Source: CAIXSC01 sp046349915 (GTDB lineage Bacteria > Planctomycetota > Planctomycetia > Pirellulales > Pirellulaceae). From it: a stretch of DNA of 64,000 bases. The DNA lies in the NCBI GenBank assembly GCA_046349915.1, contig JAXMBL010000003.1:1-64000 (forward strand), written 5' to 3'. The position numbers and the translations under genes were made by a program. Under the pieces are notes generated by a model. That model was not told where the DNA came from. It worked only from the letters and a program-made list of their open reading frames with translations, and did no database searches. Of this stretch, positions 1-7,867 are shown piece after piece (within the stretch, counting starts at the first letter, position 1; the number at the start of each line of letters is the position of its first letter).

Positions 1-49
1 AACCTGCCCAGCAGTCCTTGGCCATCCGGGCAGGTTGCAAACCTGCCCC
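1..49. repeat. Inverted repeat at window start
   Basis: The 9-nt arm AACCTGCCC at 1-9 is complementary to GGGCAGGTT at 28-36, and a further copy of the first arm starts at 40. The sequence can fold into two alternative hairpins. It lies downstream of the convergent end of the DUF1552 gene, so a role as transcription terminator is possible. It is cut by the window edge. Confidence 0.45.
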
Positions 50-79
50 ACGGGTGGCAAATCGTTGTACGACGGACAA

Positions 80-1372
80 CTACTTGCGGGCTTCGAGGCC
101 AGCGAGCGTGCCGGTGCTCGAACCGAAACGATCGATCTCCAGTCCCAACCGTTGGAGCATCGACACATACAAGTTGCTCAGTGGCGGCGGGTTGTTGGCA
201 TCGAACGCCAAGTGCTGGCCATGCTTGAATCCGCCGCCCGCCAATAGCACCGGCAGGTTTTTGGTCGAGTGGTTGCTGGCGTTGCCGAGATTACTGCTGA
301 AGAAGATCGTCGTCTTGTCCAACAAGCTCGCTCCTTGCTCCTCGGTCTTTTTCAATTTGGCGAGCAACTCGTAGACCGTCTTCATTTTCTCGAGCTCGAC
401 GATGCGCAGTTGATCAAGCTTCTTGGGGTCCTGACCATGATGAGAAAGATCGTGATGGCCTAAAGAGACGCCGTCGATCGGCGGCGCCAAACTGGTGCCC
501 AACAGAAGCAGAGTAACCAAACGTGTGGAATCGGTGAGTAGGGCGAGATGAATCAGGTCGAACATGAGGCGAGTCTTGCCGATCAGGTCGGCTGGATTCA
601 TGTTGTTCTGCGGCTGTTTGGCATCGACCAACGGCTTCGGCTTCTTGGTCCATTGCTCGGAGACTACCATCCGCTGCTCCAATTCGCGCACGCTCGTAAA
701 ATACTCGTCTACTTTCTCGCGATCGCGTGATCCGAGTCGTGGTTGGAGACGCTTGGCTTGTTCGCTGACCGCATCCAAAATGCTTTGCCCGTCACGAAGC
801 CTTCGAGTTTGTGCTTGTACTTCGTCGGGCTTGCCTTCGAGAAATAGGCGAGCGAAGACAGAAGCCGGATACAAGTCGGGTGGAACAAGTGCTCCGCTGC
901 GAGTCCAAGAGAGGCCAAAGCCCTCGGCTGAAAGCGATAGGCTCGGCACTCGCGTCTGACCGCCGATCTTTTCCGCCGCCAGTTGATCCACCGAGATGCT
1001 GTTCTTGAACCCACCGCGAATCTCGGGATGAGGCGCCGCGGTCAAGAAACTAAAGATCGAATCGTGACTCGATCCGACATCCGGATGAGCAAGGCCGGAG
1101 ATCACCGTGAACTCATTGCGGAATTCGGAAATGGGTTCGAGATATGGAGTCAGTTGGTAATCTCGCCCCGGTTGCTCGGGAAAAAAGTTTGCGGGATGGA
1201 CGCCCAGCGGCGTGCAGATACAGACCATACGTCGAGGCGGCTCGGCGGCTTTTTCACCGGCTTTGGCTCGCGGCGCTAGGCTCTCGACTAACGGCAGCGC
1301 CAGCGTCACTCCCGCCGCGCGAAGGAACCGGCGTCGATCGTCCAGTTGGGCATTTCTTGTCTGGCAAAGCAT
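80..1372 (-). CDS. DUF1552 family exported protein
   Basis: A 430-residue protein of the DUF1552 family, common in planctomycetes and of unknown biochemical function. The N-terminus has an Arg-Arg-Arg-Phe-Leu stretch followed by a hydrophobic segment and an Ala-rich cleavage region, which fits a Tat-type signal. The body contains the family-like blocks 'GLAHPDVGSSHDSIFSFLT' and 'HHDLSHHG'. I chose the ATG at 1372 because GGAG lies about 8 nt upstream; a TTG at 1396 would add 8 residues. It starts 48 nt downstream of the DUF1592-type gene on the same strand, and these two families are habitually paired, so the two probably form one operon and work together at the cell surface. Confidence 0.85.
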   Translation of the reverse strand: MLCQTRNAQLDDRRRFLRAAGVTLALPLVESLAPRAKAGEKAAEPPRRMVCICTPLGVHPANFFPEQPGRDYQLTPYLEPISEFRNEFTVISGLAHPDVGSSHDSIFSFLTAAPHPEIRGGFKNSISVDQLAAEKIGGQTRVPSLSLSAEGFGLSWTRSGALVPPDLYPASVFARLFLEGKPDEVQAQTRRLRDGQSILDAVSEQAKRLQPRLGSRDREKVDEYFTSVRELEQRMVVSEQWTKKPKPLVDAKQPQNNMNPADLIGKTRLMFDLIHLALLTDSTRLVTLLLLGTSLAPPIDGVSLGHHDLSHHGQDPKKLDQLRIVELEKMKTVYELLAKLKKTEEQGASLLDKTTIFFSSNLGNASNHSTKNLPVLLAGGGFKHGQHLAFDANNPPPLSNLYVSMLQRLGLEIDRFGSSTGTLAGLEARK

Positions 1373-1419
1373 CGGTTCACTCCGAGGTCGTTTCAACGGT
1401 GTGGCGCTGTGTAGGGCTC

Positions 1420-3852
1420 TTACTTCTGGCGAAACAGTTCACTGGCCACGATCGCATGAATCAAGGATCGAAACCCATAGTCCTTCGTGCTCGCTTGCGC
1501 GACGATGGCGTCGACGGCCGTGTCGTCCAGCGACTCCGGGGCGGCGCCCGTGCCATAGGTCAGCAGCGTGATGGTTAGCGCGCGAACAAATCGTGGTTTG
1601 TCTTCCAGCAGCAACTGTTTCAATTGGTCAATGTTCTGAAACGAACGACCATCTTCTAACTCGCCGGTAGGATCGACAGGCGGTCCCTCGAGATACGGCA
1701 TGCGACGGCCGTCGAGCGTGACCGGCTTCCCGTTGCCGCTGGTGCGATAGTGAGCGCGCCAGCCGCCGATGACATCGAAACTCTCCAGCGCGAATCCTGG
1801 TGGATCGATCGTGCGATGACACGACGCACATGCATCGATGTCGCGGTGTTTGGCCAGTAGCTGCCGAATGGTCTTTGCGCCGCGAATGTCGGGTTCGATG
1901 GCCGAGACGTTCTCTGGCGGCGGGGGAGGCGGTTGTCCAAGGATGCGGTCGAGCACCCAGGCGCCGCGAGTGACCGGCGAGGTGCTGGTTCCATTGGCGG
2001 TGACCTTCAACACACTCGCCATGGTCATGACGCCGCCTCGATGGCTATCGAGCGGTAGTTTGATCCGCTGAAACTCCCAGCCCTCGACCCCCGCAATCCC
2101 ATAGTGCTTGGCCAAGCGGCCGTTCAGCATGGAAAAGTTGGAGGCCAAGAAATTCTCGACGCTCAAGTCCTCTCGCAACAACTCGGAGAAAAACAGTTCC
2201 GTCTCGCGCACCATCGAGACTTTGAGCATCTCGTCATACTCGGGATACAAAATATGGCTGGGAATCGTGAAATCGATATCGCGCAGGCCCAACCATTGGC
2301 CGACGAAGTTCTTTGCGAACGACTCGGACTTAGGACTCTTTAGCAGCCGCTCTACTTGTGCTCGTAGCACCTCAGGATTCGCCAACGACTCGGCGCCCGT
2401 CGCGTCCGCGGCCGTAAACAACTCGTCGTCGGGCATGGTATTCCACAGGAAGTATGACAAGCGGCAGGCAAGCGCGTGGTTGTTGAGTAGTCCGGGAGTT
2501 TCTCGCAGAAAGAGAAAATCGGGCGAAACGAGAATGGCGGCGAGTCCGACGCGGGTGGCTAGCTCGAAGGAATGGCCCTCTTCAAGTTTCTGGGCAACCA
2601 GCGAGTAGATGGGCTGTAGTTCTTCGTCGGTCACGGGACGTCGATAAGCACGACGAGCAAACCGTCGCAAGATCTGTTCCGCGTCTGACCGAGGCGACTC
2701 GGAAGTCACCTCTACTCGCTTGGACTGGTTGTACGCGGGTGCTGGTTTCTGAGGGAGATCGCCAAAGATCCGGCGATGGCTAGCGGGTGGCCACGCGTCG
2801 TACAGTGGACCTTCTACTTCGACCCAATCCACGGTCAGGCCGGGGCCTTCGTACTTCTCGGCGCCGATCTTGTGAACCGATTGGGCGGACGCGAGTGCAT
2901 ACGGCAGAATTCGGATCGTCTCGCGCGCTTCCAGTTCGTCAGCGAACTCGACGACGCGCGACTCATCTGCGGGGGCGTCGAAATAGCCTACCAGGTGTGG
3001 CTTGCCGGTCATCAGCATTAAGCCCGCGTCGACTCGATAGGTGACAGGTTTGCCAGCGCTTTGCGTACCCGAGGTGGATAGGCGAAACCGATAAACGCCG
3101 CGATCAGGCGGATAGAAGGGAGACAGCACAATCGACTGCCAGGGAGAAGAACTGAACATGACAACTCCGCCGTCGTCCCGTTTGCGGAAGACGCTCTCCG
3201 TCGTCACGCGGACCTGATGCGTTTCTTGCAAGCTGTAACGCTTCTTGATGACCGGCGGCTGAGGCCCGTTGGCGATGGCGACGTCGAGTGCCGCGTAGGC
3301 GGCTTCGAGGTACTTGTCCATCAAAAATGACGACACATGTTGGGCCTCGCCCACATTGTCAAAGCCATGCGCGGCGCCGTCGAGCGGCAGACGATCTCGC
3401 AGCGGGATATTGATCCCGAGTAGATCCCGCACCGTGTTCTCATACTCGATACGGTTGAGTCGTCGCAAAGTGACGCGTCCCTCAACCGCTCGTCGTGCTT
3501 GTTCGGCAAGATCGAGTTGCGAGCGGATCGCCGTGACCAGGGCGCCGCGGTCGGCATCGCTGAGTTCACTTTTGTCGGCTGGCGGCATCTCGCGTCGTTC
3601 GATGCGCCGAGCGATTCGACTCCAAACTCGTCGACGTGCTTCATCGGCGAAGTCGCGCGGGAAGGCATCGAGTCGGAGCATGCCTTCCGGGGAATCGCCA
3701 GAATGGCAAGCGAAGCAGTGTTGTTGGATCAGTCGTTCGGCAGCGCTGCTTTGGCTGGAAGGATCGGCTGCTAACGCCCAAGAAATCGGCGAGACAAGAT
3801 AAGAGCTGACGCCCAGCAAGAACACGGTCAACGGGGCGCGAAAGTGATTCAT
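1420..3852 (-). CDS. Planctomycete cytochrome-like protein (DUF1587/1592/1588/1585)
   Basis: An 810-residue exported protein with the multi-domain architecture of planctomycete cytochrome-C-like proteins. A signal peptide is followed by a haem-binding motif CFACH at residues 46-50 and the 'MPPADKSELS' segment. The central region resembles DUF1592 ('RLSYFLWNTMPDDEL'). Near the C-terminus a second CxxCH (CASCH) lies inside the DUF1588-like stretch 'RTIDPPGFALESFDVIGG'. Two CxxCH motifs suggest covalent haem and an electron-transfer role outside the cytoplasm, but no substrate is known. The ATG at 3852 is preferred over an upstream TTG (3861) because AGGA lies about 10 nt before it. It is transcribed towards the DUF1552 gene and diverges from the ankyrin gene. 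Confidence 0.87.
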   Translation of the reverse strand: MNHFRAPLTVFLLGVSSYLVSPISWALAADPSSQSSAAERLIQQHCFACHSGDSPEGMLRLDAFPRDFADEARRRVWSRIARRIERREMPPADKSELSDADRGALVTAIRSQLDLAEQARRAVEGRVTLRRLNRIEYENTVRDLLGINIPLRDRLPLDGAAHGFDNVGEAQHVSSFLMDKYLEAAYAALDVAIANGPQPPVIKKRYSLQETHQVRVTTESVFRKRDDGGVVMFSSSPWQSIVLSPFYPPDRGVYRFRLSTSGTQSAGKPVTYRVDAGLMLMTGKPHLVGYFDAPADESRVVEFADELEARETIRILPYALASAQSVHKIGAEKYEGPGLTVDWVEVEGPLYDAWPPASHRRIFGDLPQKPAPAYNQSKRVEVTSESPRSDAEQILRRFARRAYRRPVTDEELQPIYSLVAQKLEEGHSFELATRVGLAAILVSPDFLFLRETPGLLNNHALACRLSYFLWNTMPDDELFTAADATGAESLANPEVLRAQVERLLKSPKSESFAKNFVGQWLGLRDIDFTIPSHILYPEYDEMLKVSMVRETELFFSELLREDLSVENFLASNFSMLNGRLAKHYGIAGVEGWEFQRIKLPLDSHRGGVMTMASVLKVTANGTSTSPVTRGAWVLDRILGQPPPPPPENVSAIEPDIRGAKTIRQLLAKHRDIDACASCHRTIDPPGFALESFDVIGGWRAHYRTSGNGKPVTLDGRRMPYLEGPPVDPTGELEDGRSFQNIDQLKQLLLEDKPRFVRALTITLLTYGTGAAPESLDDTAVDAIVAQASTKDYGFRSLIHAIVASELFRQK

Positions 3853-3982
3853 AACCCGCAATTCCTTGAGGAATACTGTCGCCGTCGACCTAGTGAGGTG
3901 AAGATCGGAGCATAACGCGTATGATACGTTAAGAAACTACCGTTGGCATCGTTTCCTCCACTCTTCTTTTGGGAGGCGTTGT

Positions 3983-5011
3983 ATGTTTCGAGTCGTTCCA
4001 GGCGTTGCGAGTTGGTGTTTGGTGGTTGGAACTTTGGCTTGTGCCATTCATTCCGAGGAATTGCGTGGGTTTCCCGATCGAGACCGTAATCCGAGGGAAG
4101 CCAAGCTGGCGGAGTCGGTCCGAACCGGTGGAATTGAGCGAGTCAAAGCAGCCAGCGAAGGAATGAACTTACGCTTGTACGCCGATCTTGATGCGTTCTT
4201 GCTGAGTGAATGCAGGGATGTCGCGGTGATTCGCTACTTGAGTCAAGTCGCTGGCTTGTCGATTACCGAACTCCAAACAGCGGCGGCAGCAGGTGATCTC
4301 GTAACGGCTCGCTCCCTTCTCAAGAATCGAGCGCAGTCTCCGTTGTCGAGCCTAGACACTGCGGGGTACTCATCGCCAATGCGGTTGGCAATCCGGCGGC
4401 GAGATGAGCCGATGGTACGTCTGCTTCTTGACGAAGGGTTGCCTGCTACCGACCCACTGGCTCAAATCACCGGCGCACGCGACCCCGTTACTCCGCTCGC
4501 GGAAGCGATTGAACAGGGTCAGCCTCGAATCGTCGCACTCCTGTGTAAAGCGGGCGCCCCGCTGGAAGAGTCACAAACAACTCTTGTTCCCAAAAATCCC
4601 GCTCAACGCTCGAACGCAGCCATGGGTTGGACAAGCCTCTCCAACGAAGCTCGCCAGCGTAGAATTCGAGAATTAGTTGCTTCGGGAGAATGGATCGAGG
4701 AGCCGAATCCCGCGGCGAATCAGTATTGTCCGCTAGGCAAGGCGATCTGGGCTGGTCGAGAGAGTGTGGTCAAGGTGCTGCTTGACGCGGGAGCTGACCC
4801 CAATGTGCTGATGGGCAACGAGCAAAGACCGTTGCATGCTGCCGTCAAAAGTGGTCACTCAGGTATTGTGAAAGCCTTGATTAGCAAAGGTGCTGATATC
4901 GACTCCCTCGATTCCCTCGGAAGATCTCCGTTGATGTTGGCGCTGTTGGGACATGGCGATATCGCGGACCAACTACGGTCCGCGGGCGCCAAGCTGCCAA
5001 GCGTCGACTAG
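3983..5011 (+). CDS. Secreted ankyrin-repeat protein
   Basis: A 342-residue protein with a signal peptide-like N-terminus (hydrophobic core at about residues 5-20) and ankyrin repeats. The clearest repeats are near the C-terminus: 'VVKVLLDAGADPNV', 'RPLHAAVKSGHSGIVKALI' and 'SPLMLALLGHGDIADQLR'. Weaker copies occur at about residues 100-185 ('TARSLLKNRA', 'MVRLLLDEGLPATDP'). Ankyrin repeats bind proteins; the partner is unknown. The ATG at 3983 is preceded by GGGAGG at a good distance, which supports this start. It is divergent from the DUF1592-type gene with about 130 nt between them, and a dispersed palindromic repeat follows its stop. Confidence 0.85.
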   Translation: MFRVVPGVASWCLVVGTLACAIHSEELRGFPDRDRNPREAKLAESVRTGGIERVKAASEGMNLRLYADLDAFLLSECRDVAVIRYLSQVAGLSITELQTAAAAGDLVTARSLLKNRAQSPLSSLDTAGYSSPMRLAIRRRDEPMVRLLLDEGLPATDPLAQITGARDPVTPLAEAIEQGQPRIVALLCKAGAPLEESQTTLVPKNPAQRSNAAMGWTSLSNEARQRRIRELVASGEWIEEPNPAANQYCPLGKAIWAGRESVVKVLLDAGADPNVLMGNEQRPLHAAVKSGHSGIVKALISKGADIDSLDSLGRSPLMLALLGHGDIADQLRSAGAKLPSVD

Positions 5012-5036
5012 TGCACTTTCACAGCCACGACACAAA

Positions 5037-5060
5037 GTACGACGGACTTCCAGTCCGTCG
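5037..5060. repeat. Dispersed 24-nt palindromic repeat, copy 1
   Basis: GTACGACGGACT-TCC-AGTCCGTCG. The 8-nt arms GACGGACT and AGTCCGTC pair around a 3-nt loop. It lies between the convergent ankyrin gene and the membrane-anchored gene at 5120. Confidence 0.85.
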
Positions 5061-5119
5061 GTCAAACTCTGCTGGCTCGAGTCGCCACAGGTTCTTGCCG
5101 CAGCACTCGCCATCGTGGA

Positions 5120-6439
5120 CTATCGGAGCTTCAACGGCGAGTAGGAAGGGCGAGCGATCGTCGTGGTTGGGCCGACCGCGGAAGGGAGCGGCAGGTGGCG
5201 TAAGAGTCCTTCGGTGCTGGAGGTCGCTGGAACTTGGAATTCTTGCTGCGGCGCCAACATGCGCACCAGGGACACGGCTGAAATCCACGGCTGTCGTCCC
5301 TCGCTGGCCATCGCACCTTCCACATCCGCCAAGATCACTCCTGGTCCGTGCGATTCGCACTGGCCAGTGATTTGCAGACCTTGCGAGGTGAGTTCGAAAC
5401 CGCAGGCGAGCTCGCGATACTTCCACAGCGATTGGCGGCTCTCCAGCACTCGCTCGGGCAAAGACCACTGCAGAGCGGCTTCGTCCCCCGCCGCGACTAA
5501 GAGCGATTGGCTCACGACGCCGCCCGCACTTGCCACCGTTCCCGCCGCGTCAACCACTCGTCCCTTCTCCCACCGCAAGCGACTCACCACCAGATCGGCG
5601 ATTCCAGACAACTTGTGAGGAAATCGGCCCGTGATCGCTTGATCCAGATCGACTTGGGTCAGTCGTCCTTGAGCTTCTCCCGCCCAGCCATTGGCAGACT
5701 CCCGCGCCAAGCAGTGGCCGCTGATCTGGCAGTCGGCGCCTAGTTCGCGCAGTTCCGGCCATGCGATCGCCAACAGCGAGGCAGGAAGCGCTTGCGGACC
5801 CGTGGTGAAGGCCCAGGCGGTTGTGGGCGGCGAGTTGTGTCGCTGACGAGTGATGGTGAGCTGCGCGGGTTGTCGCATGGTGACGCCCGCCACTTTGAAT
5901 TCGACCTGCAATTGCGGGTCCGTCGACTCGCCTTCGCCCGCTCGTCCCTCCAACTGTACATCCAGCAGCGTGAATGCCTCGTCGGGGCTCGACACTTGCA
6001 GTGAGGCGACGACTACCTGCCAGATTGGCGCGGCCCCGGTCGTGCGACGCCAGAGCATCGGGTGGGCGATTTCATTCAAACGCGAAAGCTGCGAGCGAGG
6101 TATATCGGCGTCGCCAAGAAAGGCGACCCAACCCTCGGCCTCTCGACCCAATTCAACTCGCGTGACACTCGCGAGCTTGGCGTCGGTCTCGGGATCGACC
6201 AGCGTCACTCCCTCGAGCCACGTCACACGCGGCTCGGGATGCACCACTCGCTCGATCAACACCTCAACGCCGAGATATTGTCCGAGCGACTCACGCCACG
6301 CCTCACGCTCCGCTTCCCGATACCACGATGAATTCAGGTATCCGCACCAAAGCACCACCAACATCGTGGGAAGTACGCAACCCAGCAAAAAGCCGGCGCG
6401 GCAGCAAAACCGGCGCGTCGTTTCATGCATGGCGAACAT
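5120..6439 (-). CDS. Membrane-anchored protein of unknown function
   Basis: A 439-residue protein with one hydrophobic segment near the N-terminus (about residues 14-30, 'GFLLGCVLPTMLVVLWCG') and then a long, mainly beta-type extracytoplasmic region. The start of this region ('LGVEVLIERVVHPEPRVTWLEGVTLVDPE') resembles the beginning of AsmA-like proteins, where a short helix precedes repetitive beta strands, but the match is weak and I do not assign a family. It lies 86 nt downstream of aroC on the same strand, separated by a run of TCATTGG repeats, so co-transcription is uncertain. Confidence 0.6.
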   Translation of the reverse strand: MFAMHETTRRFCCRAGFLLGCVLPTMLVVLWCGYLNSSWYREAEREAWRESLGQYLGVEVLIERVVHPEPRVTWLEGVTLVDPETDAKLASVTRVELGREAEGWVAFLGDADIPRSQLSRLNEIAHPMLWRRTTGAAPIWQVVVASLQVSSPDEAFTLLDVQLEGRAGEGESTDPQLQVEFKVAGVTMRQPAQLTITRQRHNSPPTTAWAFTTGPQALPASLLAIAWPELRELGADCQISGHCLARESANGWAGEAQGRLTQVDLDQAITGRFPHKLSGIADLVVSRLRWEKGRVVDAAGTVASAGGVVSQSLLVAAGDEAALQWSLPERVLESRQSLWKYRELACGFELTSQGLQITGQCESHGPGVILADVEGAMASEGRQPWISAVSLVRMLAPQQEFQVPATSSTEGLLRHLPLPSAVGPTTTIARPSYSPLKLR

Positions 6440-6481
6440 CCGTGTTCGGGTGGTGGAAGACTTGCGGTGAGCGGGCTACGG

Positions 6482-6519
6482 GGTCATTGGTTGTTGGTCA
6501 TTTGTCATTGGTCATTGCG
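6482..6519. repeat. Short imperfect tandem repeats (TCATTGG/TCATTTG)
   Basis: The stretch between the aroC stop and the next gene contains GTCATTGG, GTCATTTG, TCATTGG and GTCATTG in close succession. It is low-complexity intergenic DNA and no protein is encoded. Confidence 0.7.
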
Positions 6520-6525
6520 CGGGGG

Positions 6526-7665
6526 TTAGCGTGCTTTCGCTAGGTCGTGGTAGGTTTGCCAGCGAGCTTGCATTTCTTTTAGGCTGTCGTTGCCGAACTT
6601 CTCGGTGAGTGCCCGCGCGATTTCGAAGGCTACGACGTTTTCCACGATGACGCTGGCGGCCGATACGGCGCACACATCGCTGCGCTCGTAAGCCGCAGCT
6701 TCCGCTTGCTTGGTGTTCAGGTTGATGGAGTCGAGCGGCTTGCGCAAAGTACTGATCGGCTTCTTTGCCGCTCGCACGATCAACGGCTGGCCATTGGTGA
6801 TGCCCGCTTCGAGCCCGCCGGCATTGTTCGTGGGACGAACGTAACCGAGCGTCGGAGTGTCTTGCTGCGCGGGATCGTAATGGATGGGGTCGTGAACCTG
6901 CGAGCCTCTGCGGCGAGCGGCTTCGAAGCCCAATCCGATCTCGACCCCCTTGATTGCTTGCACTGCCATGACGGCTTGAGCGATTCGACCGTCGAGTTTC
7001 AGGTCCCATTGAGTGTGGGTGCCGAGACCGATCGGAAGTCCCTCGACACGCACCTCGACCACGCCGCCCAACGTATCGCCCGCCTTGCCGGTTTCGTCGA
7101 TCAAGCTTTCGATCTCGGCGTCGCTATCGGGGTTGAGCGAGTAGATGCTGCTCGCGTCTCGCCAAACTCGTTGCTCTTCCAGTGTGCCCGGTCGTGGCTC
7201 GATTTTGACACCGCCGAGTTCGACGACGTACCCGAAGGCGGTCACTCCGAACTCGCGGAGAACTTGTTTGGCGAGAGCCCCGGCGGCGACGCGCACGGTC
7301 GTTTCGCGAGCGCTGGCGCGCTCGAGCACTCCGCGGATGGAACCGAGAAATTTGATGGCGCCGGTGAGATCGCCATGGCCTGGGCGAGGCCGTTCGAGGT
7401 CGCCGAGTCGCTCGAGTTTGTAGTCGCGATTGACCACCTGGAGGGCGATGGGGCTGCCGAGCGACTGGTTTTGCCAGATGCCCGAGAGAATATCAACGGT
7501 GTCGGTCTCGATCCGTTGACGCCCGCCTCGTCCATAACCGCCCTGGCGGCGGCGTAATTCCGCGTCGATCGAGCTGGTATCGATAGTGATTCCGGCCGGG
7601 AAGCCATCGACGAGCGCCACAAGGGCCTTGCCGTGCGATTCTCCGGCTGTCCAGTAGCGCAACAT
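6526..7665 (-). CDS. aroC: Chorismate synthase
   Basis: A 379-residue chorismate synthase, which converts 5-enolpyruvylshikimate 3-phosphate to chorismate using reduced FMN, the last step of the shikimate pathway in the cytoplasm. Family signatures are visible: 'YWTAGESHGKAL' at the N-terminus, 'RRQGGYGRGGRQRIE', 'RPGHGDLTGAIKF', 'RASARETTVRVAAGA' and 'RPTNNAGGLEAGITNG'. The open frame extends upstream to 7869, but the extra 68 residues are unlike the family. The ATG at 7665 gives the canonical start MLRYWTAGESHG and has GGGGAAG just upstream. It is divergent from the TlpA-like gene; the roughly 200-nt gap probably contains both promoters. Confidence 0.96.
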   Translation of the reverse strand: MLRYWTAGESHGKALVALVDGFPAGITIDTSSIDAELRRRQGGYGRGGRQRIETDTVDILSGIWQNQSLGSPIALQVVNRDYKLERLGDLERPRPGHGDLTGAIKFLGSIRGVLERASARETTVRVAAGALAKQVLREFGVTAFGYVVELGGVKIEPRPGTLEEQRVWRDASSIYSLNPDSDAEIESLIDETGKAGDTLGGVVEVRVEGLPIGLGTHTQWDLKLDGRIAQAVMAVQAIKGVEIGLGFEAARRRGSQVHDPIHYDPAQQDTPTLGYVRPTNNAGGLEAGITNGQPLIVRAAKKPISTLRKPLDSINLNTKQAEAAAYERSDVCAVSAASVIVENVVAFEIARALTEKFGNDSLKEMQARWQTYHDLAKAR

Positions 7666-7867
7666 GCTCTTCCCCAGCCTCTCCAAATCGGGACCCAGTA
7701 AAGCGCCAATATTAGCTACGGGCGGGAAATCGGGATAGGGCAGTGATTGGGGGGAAAACCGGCGCTGCCCCATTTGCCCGTTTCCCCTACAATGCGGAAA
7801 GTCCCTGGGTGGGGCGTGCGGTCCACCGCAGCATTCGGTTTTCCTCTTTACCAAGGTCGTACCATTC

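Noticed and set aside
6706..7557. 283-residue plus-strand frame opposite aroC
   Set aside because: It is antisense to a clear chorismate synthase and has no family features.
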